Below, in pieces: positions 38,461 to 53,111 of a stretch of DNA of 64,000 nucleotides. The DNA lies in the NCBI GenBank assembly GCA_947650365.1, contig OX393551.1:2686001-2750000 (forward strand), written 5' to 3'. The stretch's first letter is position 1. The number at the start of each line of letters is the position of its first letter. Position numbers and translations under genes: made by a program. The stretch is from Chamaelirium japonicum. Taxonomy: Eukaryota > Streptophyta > Magnoliopsida > Liliales > Melanthiaceae. The notes under the pieces are model-generated. The model did not search any database. It was given only the letters and a program-made list of their open reading frames with translations, and was not told the origin of the DNA.

Positions 38461-40525
38461 TACGAATGAATTAGAATGGATCATATGAATGAAATAGAAT
38501 GGATCGTACGAATGAAATAGAATGGATCGTACGAATGAATTAGAATGGATCGTACGAATGAATTGGAATGGATACATTCGTGCGAATGAATTAGAATGGA
38601 TCGTATGAATGAATTAGAGTGGATACATTCGTACAAATGGATTAGAATGGATCGTACGAATGAATTAGAACGGATACATTCATGCGAATGAATTAGAATG
38701 GATCGTATGAATGAATTAGATTGGATCGTATGAATGAATTAGAATGGATTGTATGAATTATAATGGATACCTTCGTGCGAATGAATTAGACTGGATCGTA
38801 CGAATGAAATAGAATGGATTGTGTGAATGAATTAGAATGGATCGTGCGAATGAATTAGAATGGATCGTATTAATGAATTAGAATGGATCGTGCGAATGAA
38901 TTAGAATGGATCGTATGAATGAGTAAGAATGGATCGTACGAATGAATTAGAATGGATTGAATTAGAATGAATCGTACGAATGAATTAGAATGGATCGTGC
39001 GAATGAATTAGAATAGATCGTACGAATGAATTAGAATGGGTCCTATGAATGAATTAGAATGGATCATACGAAGGAATTAGAATCGATCGTACGAATGAAT
39101 TAGAATGGATCGTACAAATGAATTAGAATGGATACGAATGGATCGTATGAATGAATTAGAATGGATCGTACGAATGAAATAGAATGGATCGTACGAAGGA
39201 ATTAGAATGGATCATATGAATGAATTAGAATGGATCGTATGAATGAATTAGAATGGATCGTGCGAATAAATTAGAATGGATCGTATGAATAAATTAGAAT
39301 GGATCGTACGAATGAATTAGAATGGATCGTGCGAATGAATTAGAATGGATCGTACGAATGAAATAGAATGGATTCTCACGAATGTATCCATTCTAATTCA
39401 ATGGATCGTGCAAATGGATTGTATGAATTAGAATGGATACCTTCATGCGAATGAATTAGAATGGATCGTACGAATGAAATAGAATGGATTGTGTGAATGA
39501 ATTAGAATGGATCGTGCGAATGAATTAGAATGGATCGTATTAATGAATTAGAATGGATCGTGCGAATGAATTAGAATGGATCATTCGAATGAGTAAGAAT
39601 GGATCGTACGAATGAATTAGAATGGATTGAATTAGAATGAATTGTACGAATGAATTAGAATGGAACGTACGAATGAATTAGAATGGATCGTAGAATGGAT
39701 CGTATGAATGAATTAGATTGGATCGTACGAATGAGTAAGAATGGATCATACGAATGAATTAGAATGGATCATGCTAATGAATTAGAATGGATCGTGCGAA
39801 TGAATAAGAATGGATCGTGCGAATGAATTAGAATGGATCGTACGAATGAATTAGAATGGATCGTACGAATGAATTAGAATGGATCGTTCGAATGAATTAG
39901 AATAGATTGTGCGAATGAATTAGAATGGATCGTACGAAGGAATTAGAATAGATTGTGCGAATGAATTAGAATGGATCGTACGAATGAATTAGAATGGATT
40001 AGAATGAATTAGAATGGATCGTATGAATGAATTAGAATGGATCGTACGAATGAATTAGAATGGATACTTTCGTGCAAAAGAAGTAGAATGGATCGTACGA
40101 ATGAATTAGAATGGATCGTACGAATGAATTAGAATAGATTGTGCGGATGAATTAGAATGGATCGTACGAATGAATTAGAATGGATCGTATGAATGAATTA
40201 GAATGGATCGTATGAATGAATTAGAATGGATCGTGCGAATGAATTAGAATGGATCGTACGAATGAATTAGAATGGATCGTACGATTGAATTAGAATGGAT
40301 ACATTCGTGCAAAAGAATTAGAATGGATCGTGCGAATGAATTAGAATAGATTGTGCGCATGAATTAGACTAGATCGTACGAATGAATTAGAAAGGATCGT
40401 ATGAATGAATTAGAATCGATCGTACGAATGAGTAAGAATGGATCGTACGAATGAATTAGAATAGATCGTACGAATGAGTAAGAATGGATCGTACGAATGA
40501 ATTAGAATGGTTCGTACGAATGAAT
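38421..40525 (-). repeat. Long R block with 670-bp repeat
   Basis: About 2.1 kb of R with one 20-bp F scrap at 39380-39400 after J1 (39366). The series GTATGAATTA, GGATACCTTC, GTGTGAATG, GTATTAATG, GAGTAAG, 15-bp monomer at 38750-38990 recurs at 39420-39660, a 670-bp shift. The stretch 39660-39760 is shared with 47640-47740. Confidence 0.88.
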
Positions 40526-40529
40526 TCAT

Positions 40530-41570
40530 TCGTACGATCCATTCTAATTCATTCGTACGATCCATATTCTAATTCATTCGCACGATCCATTCTAATACAT
40601 TCATACGATCCATTCTAATTTATTCGCATGATTCATTCTAATTCATTCGTATGATCCATTGAATTAGAATGAATACACGACCCAGATCCATTCTAATTCA
40701 TTCGTGCGAATCCATTCTATTTCATTCGTACGATCCATTCTAATTCATTCGCACGATCCATTCTAATTCATTCATACGATCCATTCTAATTCATTCGTAT
40801 GATCCATTCTAATTCATTCGTACGATCCATTCTAATTCATTCGCACAATCTATTCTAATTCATTCGTACGATCCATTCTAATTCATTCGCACGATCCATT
40901 CTATTTCATTCGTACGATCCATTCTTACTCATTTGTACGATCCATTCTAATTCATTTGCATGAAGGTATCCATTCTAATTCATTCGTACTATCCATTCTA
41001 ATTCCTTCGTACGATCCATTCTAATTCCATCGTACGATCCATTCTAATTCATTCGTACGATCCATTCTAATTCATTCGTACGATCTATTCTAATTCATTC
41101 GTACGATCCATTCTAATTTATTCGTACAATCCATTCTAATTCAATCCATTCTAATTCATTCGTACGATCCATTCTTACTAATTCGTACGATCCATTCTAA
41201 TTCATTCGTACAGTCTATTCTAATTCATTCGTACAATCCATTCTAATTTATTCGTACAATCCATTCTAATTCATTCGTACAGTCCTTTCTTACTCAATCG
41301 TATGATCCATTCTAATCCATTTGCACAATCTATTCTAATTCATTCGTACGATCCATTCTATTTCATTCGTACGATCCATTCTAATTCATACGATCCATTC
41401 TATTTCATTCATACGATCCATTCTAATTCATACGATCCATTCTATTTCATTCGTACGATCCATTCTAATTCATTCGCACGATCCACTCTAATTCATTCAT
41501 ATGATCCATTTTAATTCCTTCGTACGATCCATTCTAATTCATTCGTACGATCCATTCTAATTCATACGAA
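40530..41570 (+). repeat. F block with short 19-bp monomers
   Basis: Begins with a palindromic TACGAATGAATTCATTCGTA turn at about 40515-40540. J2 is at about 40666 after a 15-bp R scrap. M1 is at 40956, M3 at about 41290, then alternating 23-bp and 19-bp (TAATTCATACGATCC) monomers at 41370-41470. This series recurs inverted at 54255-54460, 55290-55470 and 56080-56320, and direct at 59463-59702. Confidence 0.87.
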
Positions 41571-43570
41571 TGGATCGTATGAATGTATTAGAATGGATCG
41601 TATGAATGAATTAGAATGGATCGTGCGAATGAGTTAGAATGGATCTTACGAATGAATTAGAATGGATCGTACGAATGAATTAGAATGGATCGTATGAAGG
41701 AATTAGAATGGATCGTCCGAATGAATTAGAATGGATCGTACGAATGAATTAGAATGGATCGTGCGAATGAATTAGAATGGATCGTATGAATGAATTAGAA
41801 TTGATCGTACGAAGAAATTAGAATGGATCGTACGAATGAATTAGAAAGGATACATTCGAATTCATTCGTACGATCTATTCTAATTCCTTCGTACGATTCA
41901 TATTCTAATTCATTCGCACGATCCATTCTAATTCATTCATACGATCCATTCTAATTTATTCGCACGATCCATTCTAATTCATTCGTACGATCCATTCTAA
42001 TTCATTCGCACAATCTATTCTAATTCATTCGAACGATCCATTCTAATTCATTCGCACGATCCATTCTAATTTATTCATATGATCCATTCTATTTCATTCG
42101 TACGAAGGAATTAGAAAGGATCGTACGAATGAATTAGAATGGATCGTATGAAAGAATTAGAAAGGATACATTCGAATTCATTCGTACGATCCATTCTAAT
42201 TCATTCGTACGATCTATATTCTAATTCATTCGCACGATCCATTCTAATTCATTCGTACGATCCTTTCTAATTCCTTTGTACGAATGAAATAGAATGGATC
42301 GTATGAATGAATTAGAATGGATCGTGCGAATGAATTAGAATGGATCTTTCGAATGAATTAGAATAGATTGTGCGAATGAATTAGAATGGATCGTACGAAT
42401 GAATTAGAATGGATCGTGCGAATAAATTAGAATGGATCGTATGAATGAATTAGAATGGATCGTGCGAATGAATTAGAATATGGATCGTACGAAGGAATTA
42501 GAATGGATCGTACGAATGAATTCGAATGTATCCTTTCTAATTCAATCGTACGATCCATTCTAATTCCTTCGTACGATCCATTCTAATTCATTCGTACGAT
42601 CCATTCTAATTCATTCGCACGATCCATTCTAATTCATTCGTACGATCCAATCTAATTCATTCGTACGATCCATTCTAATTCCTTCGTACGATCCATTCTA
42701 ATTCCTTCGTACGATCCATTCTAATTCATTCGTACGATCCATTCTAATTCATTCGTACGAATCATTAGAATGGATCGTACGAATGAATTAGAATGGATCG
42801 TATGAATGAATTAGAATGGATACATTCGTGCGAATCCATTCTATTTCATTCGTGCGAATCCATTCTATTTCATTCGTACGATCCATTCTAATTCATTCGC
42901 ACGATCCATTCTTACTCATTCGTACGATCCATTCTAATTCATTTGCACGAAGGTATCCATTCTAATTCATTCGTACTATCCATTCTAATTCATTCGTACG
43001 ATCCATTCTAATTCATTCGTGCGATCCATTCTTACTCATTCGTACGATCCATCATTCGTACGACCCATTCTAATTCATTCGTACGATCCATTCTAATTCA
43101 TTCGCACGATCCATTATAATTCATTCGCACGAATGTATCCATTCCAATTCATTCGTACGATCCATTCTAATTCATTCGCACGATCCATTAGAATGGATTG
43201 TATGAATGAATTAGAATGGATCGTATGAATGAATTAGAATGGATCGTGCGAATGAATTAGAATGGATCGTACGAATGAATTAGAATGGGTCGTACGAATG
43301 AATTAGAATGGATACACGATCCAGATCCATTCTAATTCATTCGCACAATCTATTCTAATTCATTCGTAGGATCCAATCTAATTCATTCGTACGATTCATT
43401 CTAATCCATTCGTATTCATTCGCATGGATTGAATTAGAATGGATCATACGAATGAATTAGAATGGATCGTACGAATGAATTAGAATGGATCGTACGAATG
43501 AGTAAGAATGGATCGTGCGAATGAATTAGAATGGATCGTACGAATGAAATAGAATGGATTCTCACGAATG
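41571..43570. repeat. Fine F/R mosaic
   Basis: About ten switches in 2 kb: R 41571-41860, F to 42103, R to 42170, F to 42275, R to 42520, F to 42765, R to 42835, F to 43190, R to 43310, F to 43425, R to 43560. J3 occurs at about 41845, 42165 and 42510, J1 at 42814 and 43552, J2 at 43307. Two CTATTTCATTCGTGCGAATCC repeats stand side by side at 42840-42870, as if J1's right half were duplicated. Confidence 0.85.
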
Positions 43571-44845
43571 TATCCATTCTAATTCATTCATACGATCCAT
43601 TCTAATTCATTCGTACGATCCATTCTAATTTCTTCGTATGATCTATTCTTATTCATTCGCACAATCTATTCTAATTCATTCGTACGATCCATTCTAATTC
43701 ATTCGCACGATCCATTCTAATTCATTCGTACGATCCATTCTAATTCATTCGTACGATCCATTCTAATTCATTCGTACGGTATGATTCATTCTAATTCATT
43801 CGTACGATTCATTCTAATTCAATCCATTCTAATTCATTCATACGATCCATTCTATTTCATTCGTACAATCCATTCTAATTCATTCGCACGATCCATTCGC
43901 ATTCACTCAAACGATCCATTCTATTTCATTCATACGATCCATTCTATTTCATTCGTACAATCCATTCTAATTCATTCATATGATCCATTCTAATTCATTT
44001 GTACGATCTATTCTATTTCATTCGTACAATCCATTCTTACTCAATCGTATGATCCACTCTAATCCATTCGCACAATCTATTCTAATTCATTCGTACGATC
44101 CATTCTATTTCATTCGTATGATCCATTCTTACTCATTCGTACGATCCATTCTAATCTAATTCATTCATACGATCCATTCTAATTTATTCGCACGATCCAT
44201 TCTAATTCCTTCGTATGATCCATTCTAATTCATTCGTACGGTATGATTCATTCTAATTCATTCGTATGATTCATTCTAATTCAATCCATTCTAATTCATT
44301 CGTACGATCCATTCTAATTCATTCGTACGATCCATTCTAATTCATTCGTACGATTCATTCTAATTCAATCCATTCTAATTTATTCATACGATCCATTCTA
44401 ATTCATTCGTACGATCTATTCTATTTCATTCGTACAATCCATTCTTACTCAATCGTATGATCCATTCTAATCCATTCGCACAATCTATTCTAATTCATTC
44501 GTACGATCCATTCTATTTCATTCGTACGATCCATTCTTACTCATTCGTACGATCCATTCTAATTCATTTGCACGAAGGTATCCATTCTAATTCATTCGTA
44601 CTATCCATTCTAATTCCTTCGTACGATCCATTCTAATCCATTCGCACAATCTACTCTAATTCATTCGTATGATCCATTCTATTTCATTTGCACGAAGGTA
44701 TCCATTCTAAATCATACAATCCATTCTAATTCATTCATACGATCCAATCTAATTCATTCATACGATCCATTCTAATTCATTCGCACGAATATATCCATTC
44801 TAATTCATTCGTACGATCCATTCTAATCCATTTGTACGAATGTAT
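43570..44845 (+). repeat. F block with two M3 copies
   Basis: M2 at 43892, M4 at about 43775 and 44230, M3 at about 44040 and 44450, and M1 at 44569 and 44689. The 410-bp shift between the M3 copies shows another local duplication. It ends in a degraded join, GAATGTATTAGAATTAG. Confidence 0.88.
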
Positions 44846-44849
44846 TAGA

Positions 44850-47005
44850 ATTAGAATAGATTGTGCGAATGAATTAGAATGGATCGTACTAATGAATTAG
44901 AATAGATTGTGCGAATGAATTAGAATGGATCGTACGAATGAATTAGAATGGATCGTACAAATGAATTAGAATGGATCGTATGAATGAATTAGAATGGATC
45001 GTGCGAATAAATTAGAATGGATCGTATGAATGAATTAGAATAGATTGTGCGAATGAATTAGAATGGATCGTACGAATGAATTAGAAAGGATATATTCGTG
45101 CGAATGAATTAGAATAGATCGTACGAATGAGATAGAATGGATGGTGCGAATGAATTAGAATGAATCGTACGAATGAGTAAGAATGGATCGTGCGAATGAA
45201 TTAGAATGGATCACATGAATGAATTAGAATGGATCGTATAGAATGGATCGTGCGAATAAATTAGAATGGATCATATGAATGAATTAGAATAGATTGTACG
45301 AATGAAATAGAATGGATTGTACGAATGAGATAGAATGGATCGTACGAATGAATTAGAATGGATATATTCATGCTAATGAATTAGAATGGATCATCTGAAT
45401 GAATTAGAATGGATTCATTCGTGCGAATGAATTAGAATGGATCGTACGAATGTGTAAGAATGGATCGTACGAATGAATTAGAATGGATTGAATTAGAATG
45501 AATCGTACGAATGAATTAGAATGGATCGTACGAATGAATTAGAATGGATCGTACGAATGAATTAGAATGGATTGAATTAGAATGAATCGTACGAATGAAT
45601 TAGAATGAATCATACCGTACGAATGAAATAGAATGGATCGTACTAATGAATTAGAATAGATTGTGCGAATGAATTAGAATGGATCGTACGAATGAATTAG
45701 AAAGGATATATTCGTGCGAATGAATTAGAATAGATCGTATGAATGAATTAGATTGGATCGTATTAATGAATTAGAATGGATCGTGCGAATGAATTAGAAT
45801 GGATCGTACGAAGGAATTAGAATGGATCGTATGAAGGAATTAGAATGGATAGTACGAATGAATTAGAATGGATACCTTCGTGCAAATGAATTAGAATGGA
45901 TCGTACGAATGAGTAAGAATGGATCGTACGAATGAAATAGAATTGATCCTATGAATGAATTATAATGGATCGTGCGAATGAATTAGAATGGATCGTACGA
46001 ATGAATTAGAATGGATCGTACGATTGAATTAGAATGGATCGTACGAATGAATTAGAATGGATCGTATGCATGAATTAGAATGGATCGTGCGAATGAATTA
46101 GAATGGATCGTACGAATGAATTAGAATGGATCGTACGAAGGAATTAGAATGGATCGTACGAATGAATTAGAAAGGATCGTATGAATAGATTGTGCGAATG
46201 GATTAGAATGGATCATACGATTGAGTAAGAATGGATTGTACGAATGAAATAGAATAGATCGTACGAATGAATTAGAATGGATCATGCTAATGAATTAGAA
46301 TTGATCGTACGAATGAATTAGAATAGATTGTGCGAATGAATTAGAATGGATCATACGAATGAATTGGAATGGATACATTCATGCGAATGAATTAGAATGG
46401 ATCGTATGAATGAATTAGAGTGGATACATTCGTACAAATGAATTAGAATGGATCGTACGAATGAATTAGAATGGATTGAATTAGAATGAATCGTACGAAT
46501 GAATTAGAATAGATTGTGCGAATGGATTAGAATGGATCATACGATTGAGTAAGAAAGGATTGTACGAATGAATTAGAATGGATTGTACGAATATATTAGA
46601 ATGGATCGTACGAATGAATTAGAATAGATTGTACGAATGAATTAGAATGGATCGTACGAATGAGTAAGAATGGATCGTACGAATGAATTAGAATGGATCG
46701 TACGAATAAATTAGAATGGATCGTACGAATAAATTAGAATAGATTGTACGAATGAATTAGAATGGATCGTACGAATGAATTAGAATGGATCGTACGAATG
46801 AATTAGAATGGATCGTACGAATGAATTAGAATGGATCATATGAATGAATTAGAATGGATCGTACGAATTAATTAGAATGGATCGTACGAATGAATTAGAA
46901 TGGATACATTCGTGCGAATGAATTAGAATGGATTGTACGAATAAATTAGAATGGATCGTACGAATGAATTAGAATAGATTGTACGAATGAATTAGAATGG
47001 ATCGT
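44850..47005 (-). repeat. Long R block, partly homogenised
   Basis: About 94 monomers. 45690-45800 carries the GATATATTCG module. M3 occurs at about 46190 and 46510, the first within a run (46180-46440) matching 54350-54610 at a shift of about 8,176 bp. From about 46590 to 46995 monomers are unusually uniform, almost all consensus with a repeating AGATTGTACG variant. It exits at GATCGTACGTCTAATTC. Confidence 0.88.
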
Positions 47006-47006
47006 A

Positions 47007-47935
47007 CGTCTAATTCATTCGTACGATCCATTCTAATTTATTCATACAATCCATTCTACTTCTTTTGCACGAATGTATCCATTCTAATTCATTCGTACGA
47101 TCCATTCTAATTCCTTCGTACGATCCATTCTAATTCCTTCGTACGATCCATTCTAATTCATTCCCATGAATGTATCCATTCTAATTGATACGTACGATCC
47201 ATTCTATTTCATTCGTATGATCCATTTTTACTCATTCGTACGATCCAATCTAATTCATTCATACGATCCATTCTACGATCCATTCTAATTCATTCGTACG
47301 TTCCATTCTAATTCATTAGCACGATCAATGCTAATTCATTCGTACGATCCATTCTAATTCATTCGTACAATCCATTCTATTTCATTCGTACGATCCATTC
47401 TTACTCATTCGTATGATCCATTCTAATTCATTCGCACGAATGTATCCATTCTAATTCATTCGTACAATCCTTTCTTACTCATTCGTAATGAATTAGAATG
47501 GATACATTCGTGAAAAAGAATTAGAATGGATTGTATGAATGAATTAGAATGGATCGTGCAAATGAATTAGAATGGATCGTGCGAATGAAATAGAATGGAT
47601 CGTACGAATGAATTAGCATTGATCGTGCTAATGAATTAGAATGGAACGTACGAATGAATTAGAATGGATCGTAGAATGGATCATATGAATGAATTTGATT
47701 GGATCGTACGAATGAGTAAGAATGGATCATACGAATGAAATAGAATGGATCGTATGTATCTATTAGAATGGATACATTCATGGGAATGAATTAGAAAGGA
47801 TCGTACGAAGGAATTAGAATGGATCGTACGAAGGAATTAGAATGGATCGTACGAATGAATTAGAATGGATACATTCGTGCAAAAGAAGTAGAATGGATTG
47901 TATGAATGAATTAGAATGGATCGTATGAATAAATT
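47007..47935. repeat. F then R block
   Basis: F 47007-47485 with a CCCATGAATGTATCC 28-mer (also at about 59195) and an irregular CTACGATCC join (about 47275), then R 47488-47935. The R part shares GGAACGTACG...GTAGAATGG with 39660-39720, and GTATCTATTAG...CATGGGAATG with 50335-50370. It exits at AAATTAGACGTACG. Confidence 0.85.
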
Positions 47936-47939
47936 AGAC

Positions 47940-49335
47940 GTACGATCCATTCTAATTCATTCGTACAATCTATTCTAATTCATTCGTAAGATCCATTCTA
48001 ATTTATTCGTACAATCGATTCTAATTCTTTCGCACGAATGTATCCATTCTAATTCATTTGTACGATCCATTCTAATTCATTCATATAATCCATTCTAATT
48101 CATTCGTACGATCCATTCTAATTCCTTCGTACGAATGTATCTACTCTAATTCATTCATACGATCTATTCTAATTCATTCGCACGATCCATTCTAATTCAT
48201 ACGTACGATCCATTCTAATTAATTCATATGATCCATTCTAATTCATTCGTACGATCCATTCTAATTCATCCGCATGATCTATTCTAATTCATTCATACAA
48301 TCCATTCTATTTCATTCGTACGATCTATTCTAATTCATTCGCAAGATCCATTCTAATTCATTCATACGATCCAATCTAATTCATTCATACGATCCATTCA
48401 AATTCATTAATACGATCCAATCTAATTCATTCATACGATCCATTCTAATTCCTTCGTACGATCCATTCTAATTCATACGATCCATTCTAAATCATTCGTA
48501 AGATCCATTATAATTCATTCATATGATCCATTCTAATTCCTTCGTATGATCCATTCTAATTCATTAGTACGGTATGATTCATTCTAATTCATTCATACGA
48601 TCTATTCTAATTCATTCGCACGAATATATCCTTTCTACTTCATTCGTACGATCCATTCTAATTCATTCGCACAATTCATTCTAATTCATTCGTACGATCC
48701 ATTCTAATTCATTCGCACGATCCATTCTAATTCATTCATTCAATCCATTCTAATTCTTTTGCACGAATGTATCCTTTCTAATTCATTCGTTCGATCCATT
48801 CTAATTCATTCGTACGATCCATTCTAATTCCTTCGTACGATCCATTGTAATTCATTCGTACGATACATTCTAATTCATTCGCACGATCCATTGAATTAGA
48901 ATGGATACATTCGTGCGAATCCATTCAATTTCATTCGTACGATCCATTCTAATTCATTCGCACGATCCATTCTAATTCATTCATACGATCCATTCTATTT
49001 CATTCGTACGATCCATTCTAATTCATTCGTACGATCCATTCTAATTCATTCGCACAATCTATTCTAATTCCTTCGTACGATCCATTCTAATTCATTAACA
49101 CGATCCATTCTAATTCATTCATACGATCCATTCTATTTCATTCGTACGATCCATTCTTACTCATTCGTACGATCCATTCTAATTCATTTGCACGAAGGCA
49201 TCCATTCTAATTCATTCGTACTATCCATTCTAATTCCTTCGTACGATCCATTCTAATTCCTTCGTACGATCCATTCGGATACATTCGTGCAAATCCATTC
49301 TATTTCATTCGTACGATCCATTCTAATTCATTCGC
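47940..49335 (+). repeat. F block, about 1.4 kb
   Basis: About 60 monomers. A 15-bp R scrap leads into J1 (48899). A partial 240-bp unit is near 48750-48830 and M1 is at 49189. A J1 fragment lacking its left arm lies at 49274. It ends in an unusual ATTCGCACCTTCGTGCAAATG hairpin-like turn at about 49330. Confidence 0.87.
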
Positions 49336-49337
49336 AC

Positions 49338-50500
49338 CTTCGTGCAAATGAATTAGAATGGATCGTACGAATGAGTAAGAATGGATCGTACGAATGAAAT
49401 AGAATGGATCGTATGAATGAATTAGAATGGATTAGAATGGATCGTATGCATGAATTAGAATCGATCGTACGAATGAATTAGAATAGATTGTGCGAATGAA
49501 TTAGAATGGATCGTATGAATGAATTGGAATGGATACATTCGTGCGAATTCATTAGAATGGATCGTACGAATGAGTAAGAATGGATCGTACGAATGAATTA
49601 GAATGGATTGAATTAGAATGAATCCTACGAATGAATTAGAATGGATCGTATGAATGAATTAGAATGGATCGTACGAATGAATTAGAATGGATTGAATTAG
49701 AATGAATCGTACGAATGAATTAGAATGAATCATACCGTACGAATGAATTAGAATGGATCATACGAAGGAATTAGAATGGATCGTACGAATGAATTAGAAT
49801 GGATCGTACGAATGAAATAGAATAGATCGTACGAATGAATTAGAATGGATCGTACGAATGAATTAGAATGGATACATTCGTGCGAATGAATTAGAATGGA
49901 TAGTACGAATGAATTAGAATGGATACCTTCGTGCAAATGAATTAGAATGGATCGTACGAATGAGTAAGAATGGATCGTACGAATGAATTAGAATGGATCG
50001 TATGAATGAATTAGAATGGATCGTGCGAATGAATTAGAATGGATCGTATGAATGAAATAGAATGGATTGTACGAATGAGATAGAATGGATCGTACGAATG
50101 AATTAGAATATGGATCGTGCGAATGAATTAGAATCGATCGTACGAATGAGATAGAATGGATCGTACGAATGAATTAGAATGTATACATTCATGCGAATGA
50201 ATTAGAATGGATCATACGAATGAATTAGAATGGATCGTACGAAGGAATTAGAATGGATCATATGAATGAATTAGAATTAGAATGGATCGTACGAATGAGT
50301 AAGAATGGATCATACGAATGAAATAGAATGGATCGTACGTATCAATTAGAATAGATACATTCATGGGAATGAATTAGAATGGATCGTACGAATGAATTAG
50401 AATGGATCGTACAAATGAATTAGAATGGATCGTATGAATGAATTAGAATGGATCGTGCGAATGAATTAGAATGGATCGTACGAATGAAATAGAATGGATT
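49338..50500 (-). repeat. R block
   Basis: Holds 15-bp monomers, M4 (about 49725), M1 at 49921, an ATATGGATCGTGCG break (about 50110) and a direct ATTAGAATTAG box duplication (about 50275). It ends at J1 (50492-50519). Confidence 0.88.
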
Positions 50501-50509
50501 CGCACGAAT

Positions 50510-50813
50510 GTATCCATTCTAATTCATTCGTACGATCCATTCTAATTCATTCGCACGATCTATTCTAATTCATTCGCACGAATGTATCCATTCTAATTCA
50601 TTCGTATGAATGAATAGAATGGATCATACGAATGAATTAGAATGGATACATTCGTGCGAATGAATTAGAATGGATCGTGCGAATGAATTAGAATGGATCG
50701 TACGAATGAATTAGAATGGATACATTCGTGCGAATCCATTCTTTTTCATTCGTACGATCCATTCTAATTCATTCGCACGATCCATTCTAATTCATTCATA
50801 CGATCCATTCTAC
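50510..50813. repeat. Short F-R-F blocks between J1 copies
   Basis: F 50510-50605 after J1 (50492, one orientation), R 50610-50735, F 50736-50813 after J1 (50714, the other orientation). Two oppositely oriented J1 copies 222 bp apart make this a compact nested inverted repeat. Confidence 0.84.
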
Positions 50814-50814
50814 G

Positions 50815-53105
50815 TATGAATGAATTAGAATGGATCGTGCGAATGAATTAGAATGGATTGTACGAATGAATTAGAATGGATACATTCGTGCGAATGAATT
50901 AGAATGGATCGTACGAATGAAATAGAATGGATCGTACGAATGAGTAAGATTGGATCGTACGAATGAAATAGAATGGATCGTATGAATGAATTAGAATGCA
51001 TCGTGCGAATGAATTAGAATGGATTGTACGAATGAATTAGAATGGATACATTCGTGCGAATGAATTAGAATGGATCGTACGAATGAAATAGAATGGATCG
51101 TACGAATGAATTAGAATGGATCATACGAAGGAATTAGAATTGATCGTACGAATGAATTAGAATGGATCGTACGAATGAATTAGAATGGATCGTACGAATG
51201 AATTAGAATAGATACATTCGTGCGAATGAATTAGAATGGATCATACGAATGAATTAGAATGGATTCATTCGTGCGAATGAATTAGAATGGATCGTACGAA
51301 TGAGTAAGAATGGATCGTACGAATGAATTAGAATGGATTGAATTAGAATGAATCGTACGAATGAATTAGAATGGATCATACGAAGGAATTGGAATGGATC
51401 GTACGAATAAATTAGAATGGATCGTACGAATGAATTAGAATGGATCGTATGAATGAATTAGAATGGATCGTGCGAATGAATTAGAATGGATCGTACGAAT
51501 GAATTAAAATGGATCGTATGAATGAAATAGAATGGATCGTACGAATGAATTAGAATGGATCGTACGAATGAATTAGAATGGATCGTACGAAGGAATTAGA
51601 ATGGATCGTACGAAGGAATTAGAATGGATAGTCCGAATGAATTAGAATGGATACCTTCATGCAAATGAATTTGGATGGATCGTACGAATGAGTAAGAATG
51701 GATCGTACGAATGAAATAGAATGGATCGTATGAAAGAATTAGAATGGATCATGCGAATGAATTAGAATGGATCGTACGAATGAATTAGAATGGATACATT
51801 CGTGCGAATGAATTAGAATGGATCGTATGAATGAATTAGAATCGATCGTACGAATGAATTAGAATGGATCATGCGAATGAATTAGAATGGATTGTGCGAA
51901 TGAATTAGAATGGATCATACGAATGAAATAGAATGGATTGTACGAATGAGATAGAATGGATCGTACGAATGAATTATAATGGATACATTCATGCGAATGA
52001 ATTAGAATGGATCAGACGAATGAATTAGAATGGATTCATTCGCACGAATGAATTAGAATAGATTGTGCGAATGAATTAGAATAGATCGTACGAATGAATT
52101 AGAATGGACACATTCATGCGAATGAATTAGAATGGATCGTATGAGTGTGAATGAATTAGAATGGATCGTGCGAATGAATTAGAATGGATCGTATTAATGA
52201 ATTAGAATGGATCGTGTGAATGAATTAGAATGGATCGTACGAATGAGTAAGAATGGATCGTGCGAATGAATTAGAATGGATTGTACGAATGAAATAGAAT
52301 GGATTCATTCGTGCGAATGAATTAGAATGGATCGTACGAATGAGTAAGAATGGATCGTACGAATTAATTAGAATGGATCGTACGAATGAATTAGAATGGA
52401 TTGAATTAGAATGGATCATACGAATGAATTAGAATAGATTGTACGAATGAATTAGAATGGATCGTACGAATGAATTAGAATGGATCGTACGAATGTATTA
52501 GAATGGATACATTCGTGCGAATGAATTAGAATGGATCATACGAATGAATTAGAGTTGATACATTCGTGTGAATGAATTAAAATGGATAATACAAATGAGT
52601 AAGAATGGATCGTATAATTAGAATGGATCGTATGAATGAATTAGAATGGATACATACGAATGAATTAGAATGGATCGTATGAATGAATTAGAATGGATCG
52701 TGCGAATGAATTAGAATGGATCGTACAAATGAATTAGAATGGATCGTATGAATGAATTAGAATGAATCGTACAAATGAATTAGAATGGATCGTACTAATG
52801 AATTAGAATAGATTGTGTGAATGAATTAGAATGGATCGTACGAATGAAATAGAAAGGATACATTCGTACAAATGAATTAGAATGGATCGTACGAGTGAAT
52901 TAGAATGGATACATTCGTACAAATGAATTAGAATGGATCGTACGAATGAATTAGAATGGATACATTCGTGCGAATGAATTAGAATGGATCGTACGAATGA
53001 ATTAGAATGGATCGTTTGAATAAATTAGAATAGATCGTACTTAGGAATTAGAATGGGTCGTTTGAGTGAATACGAATGGATCGTGCGAATGAATTAGAAT
53101 GGATA
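50815..53105 (-). repeat. Long R block, 166-bp tandem at left
   Basis: About 2.3 kb of R. At the left end, a seven-monomer unit (six 23-mers and one 28-mer) repeats with a 166-bp shift (TACATTCG at 50881 and 51047). M1 is at 51649. An irregular GTATAATTAG monomer is near 52615. An M2 monomer at 53056 precedes J1 (53097). Confidence 0.89.
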
Positions 53106-53111
53106 CATTCG

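Noticed and set aside
40515-40545. Perfect local palindrome TACGAATGAATTCATTCGTA as a special regulatory site
   Set aside because: It follows from two monomers meeting at their AATT box, a J3-like turn. Nothing else in the vicinity suggests a binding site.
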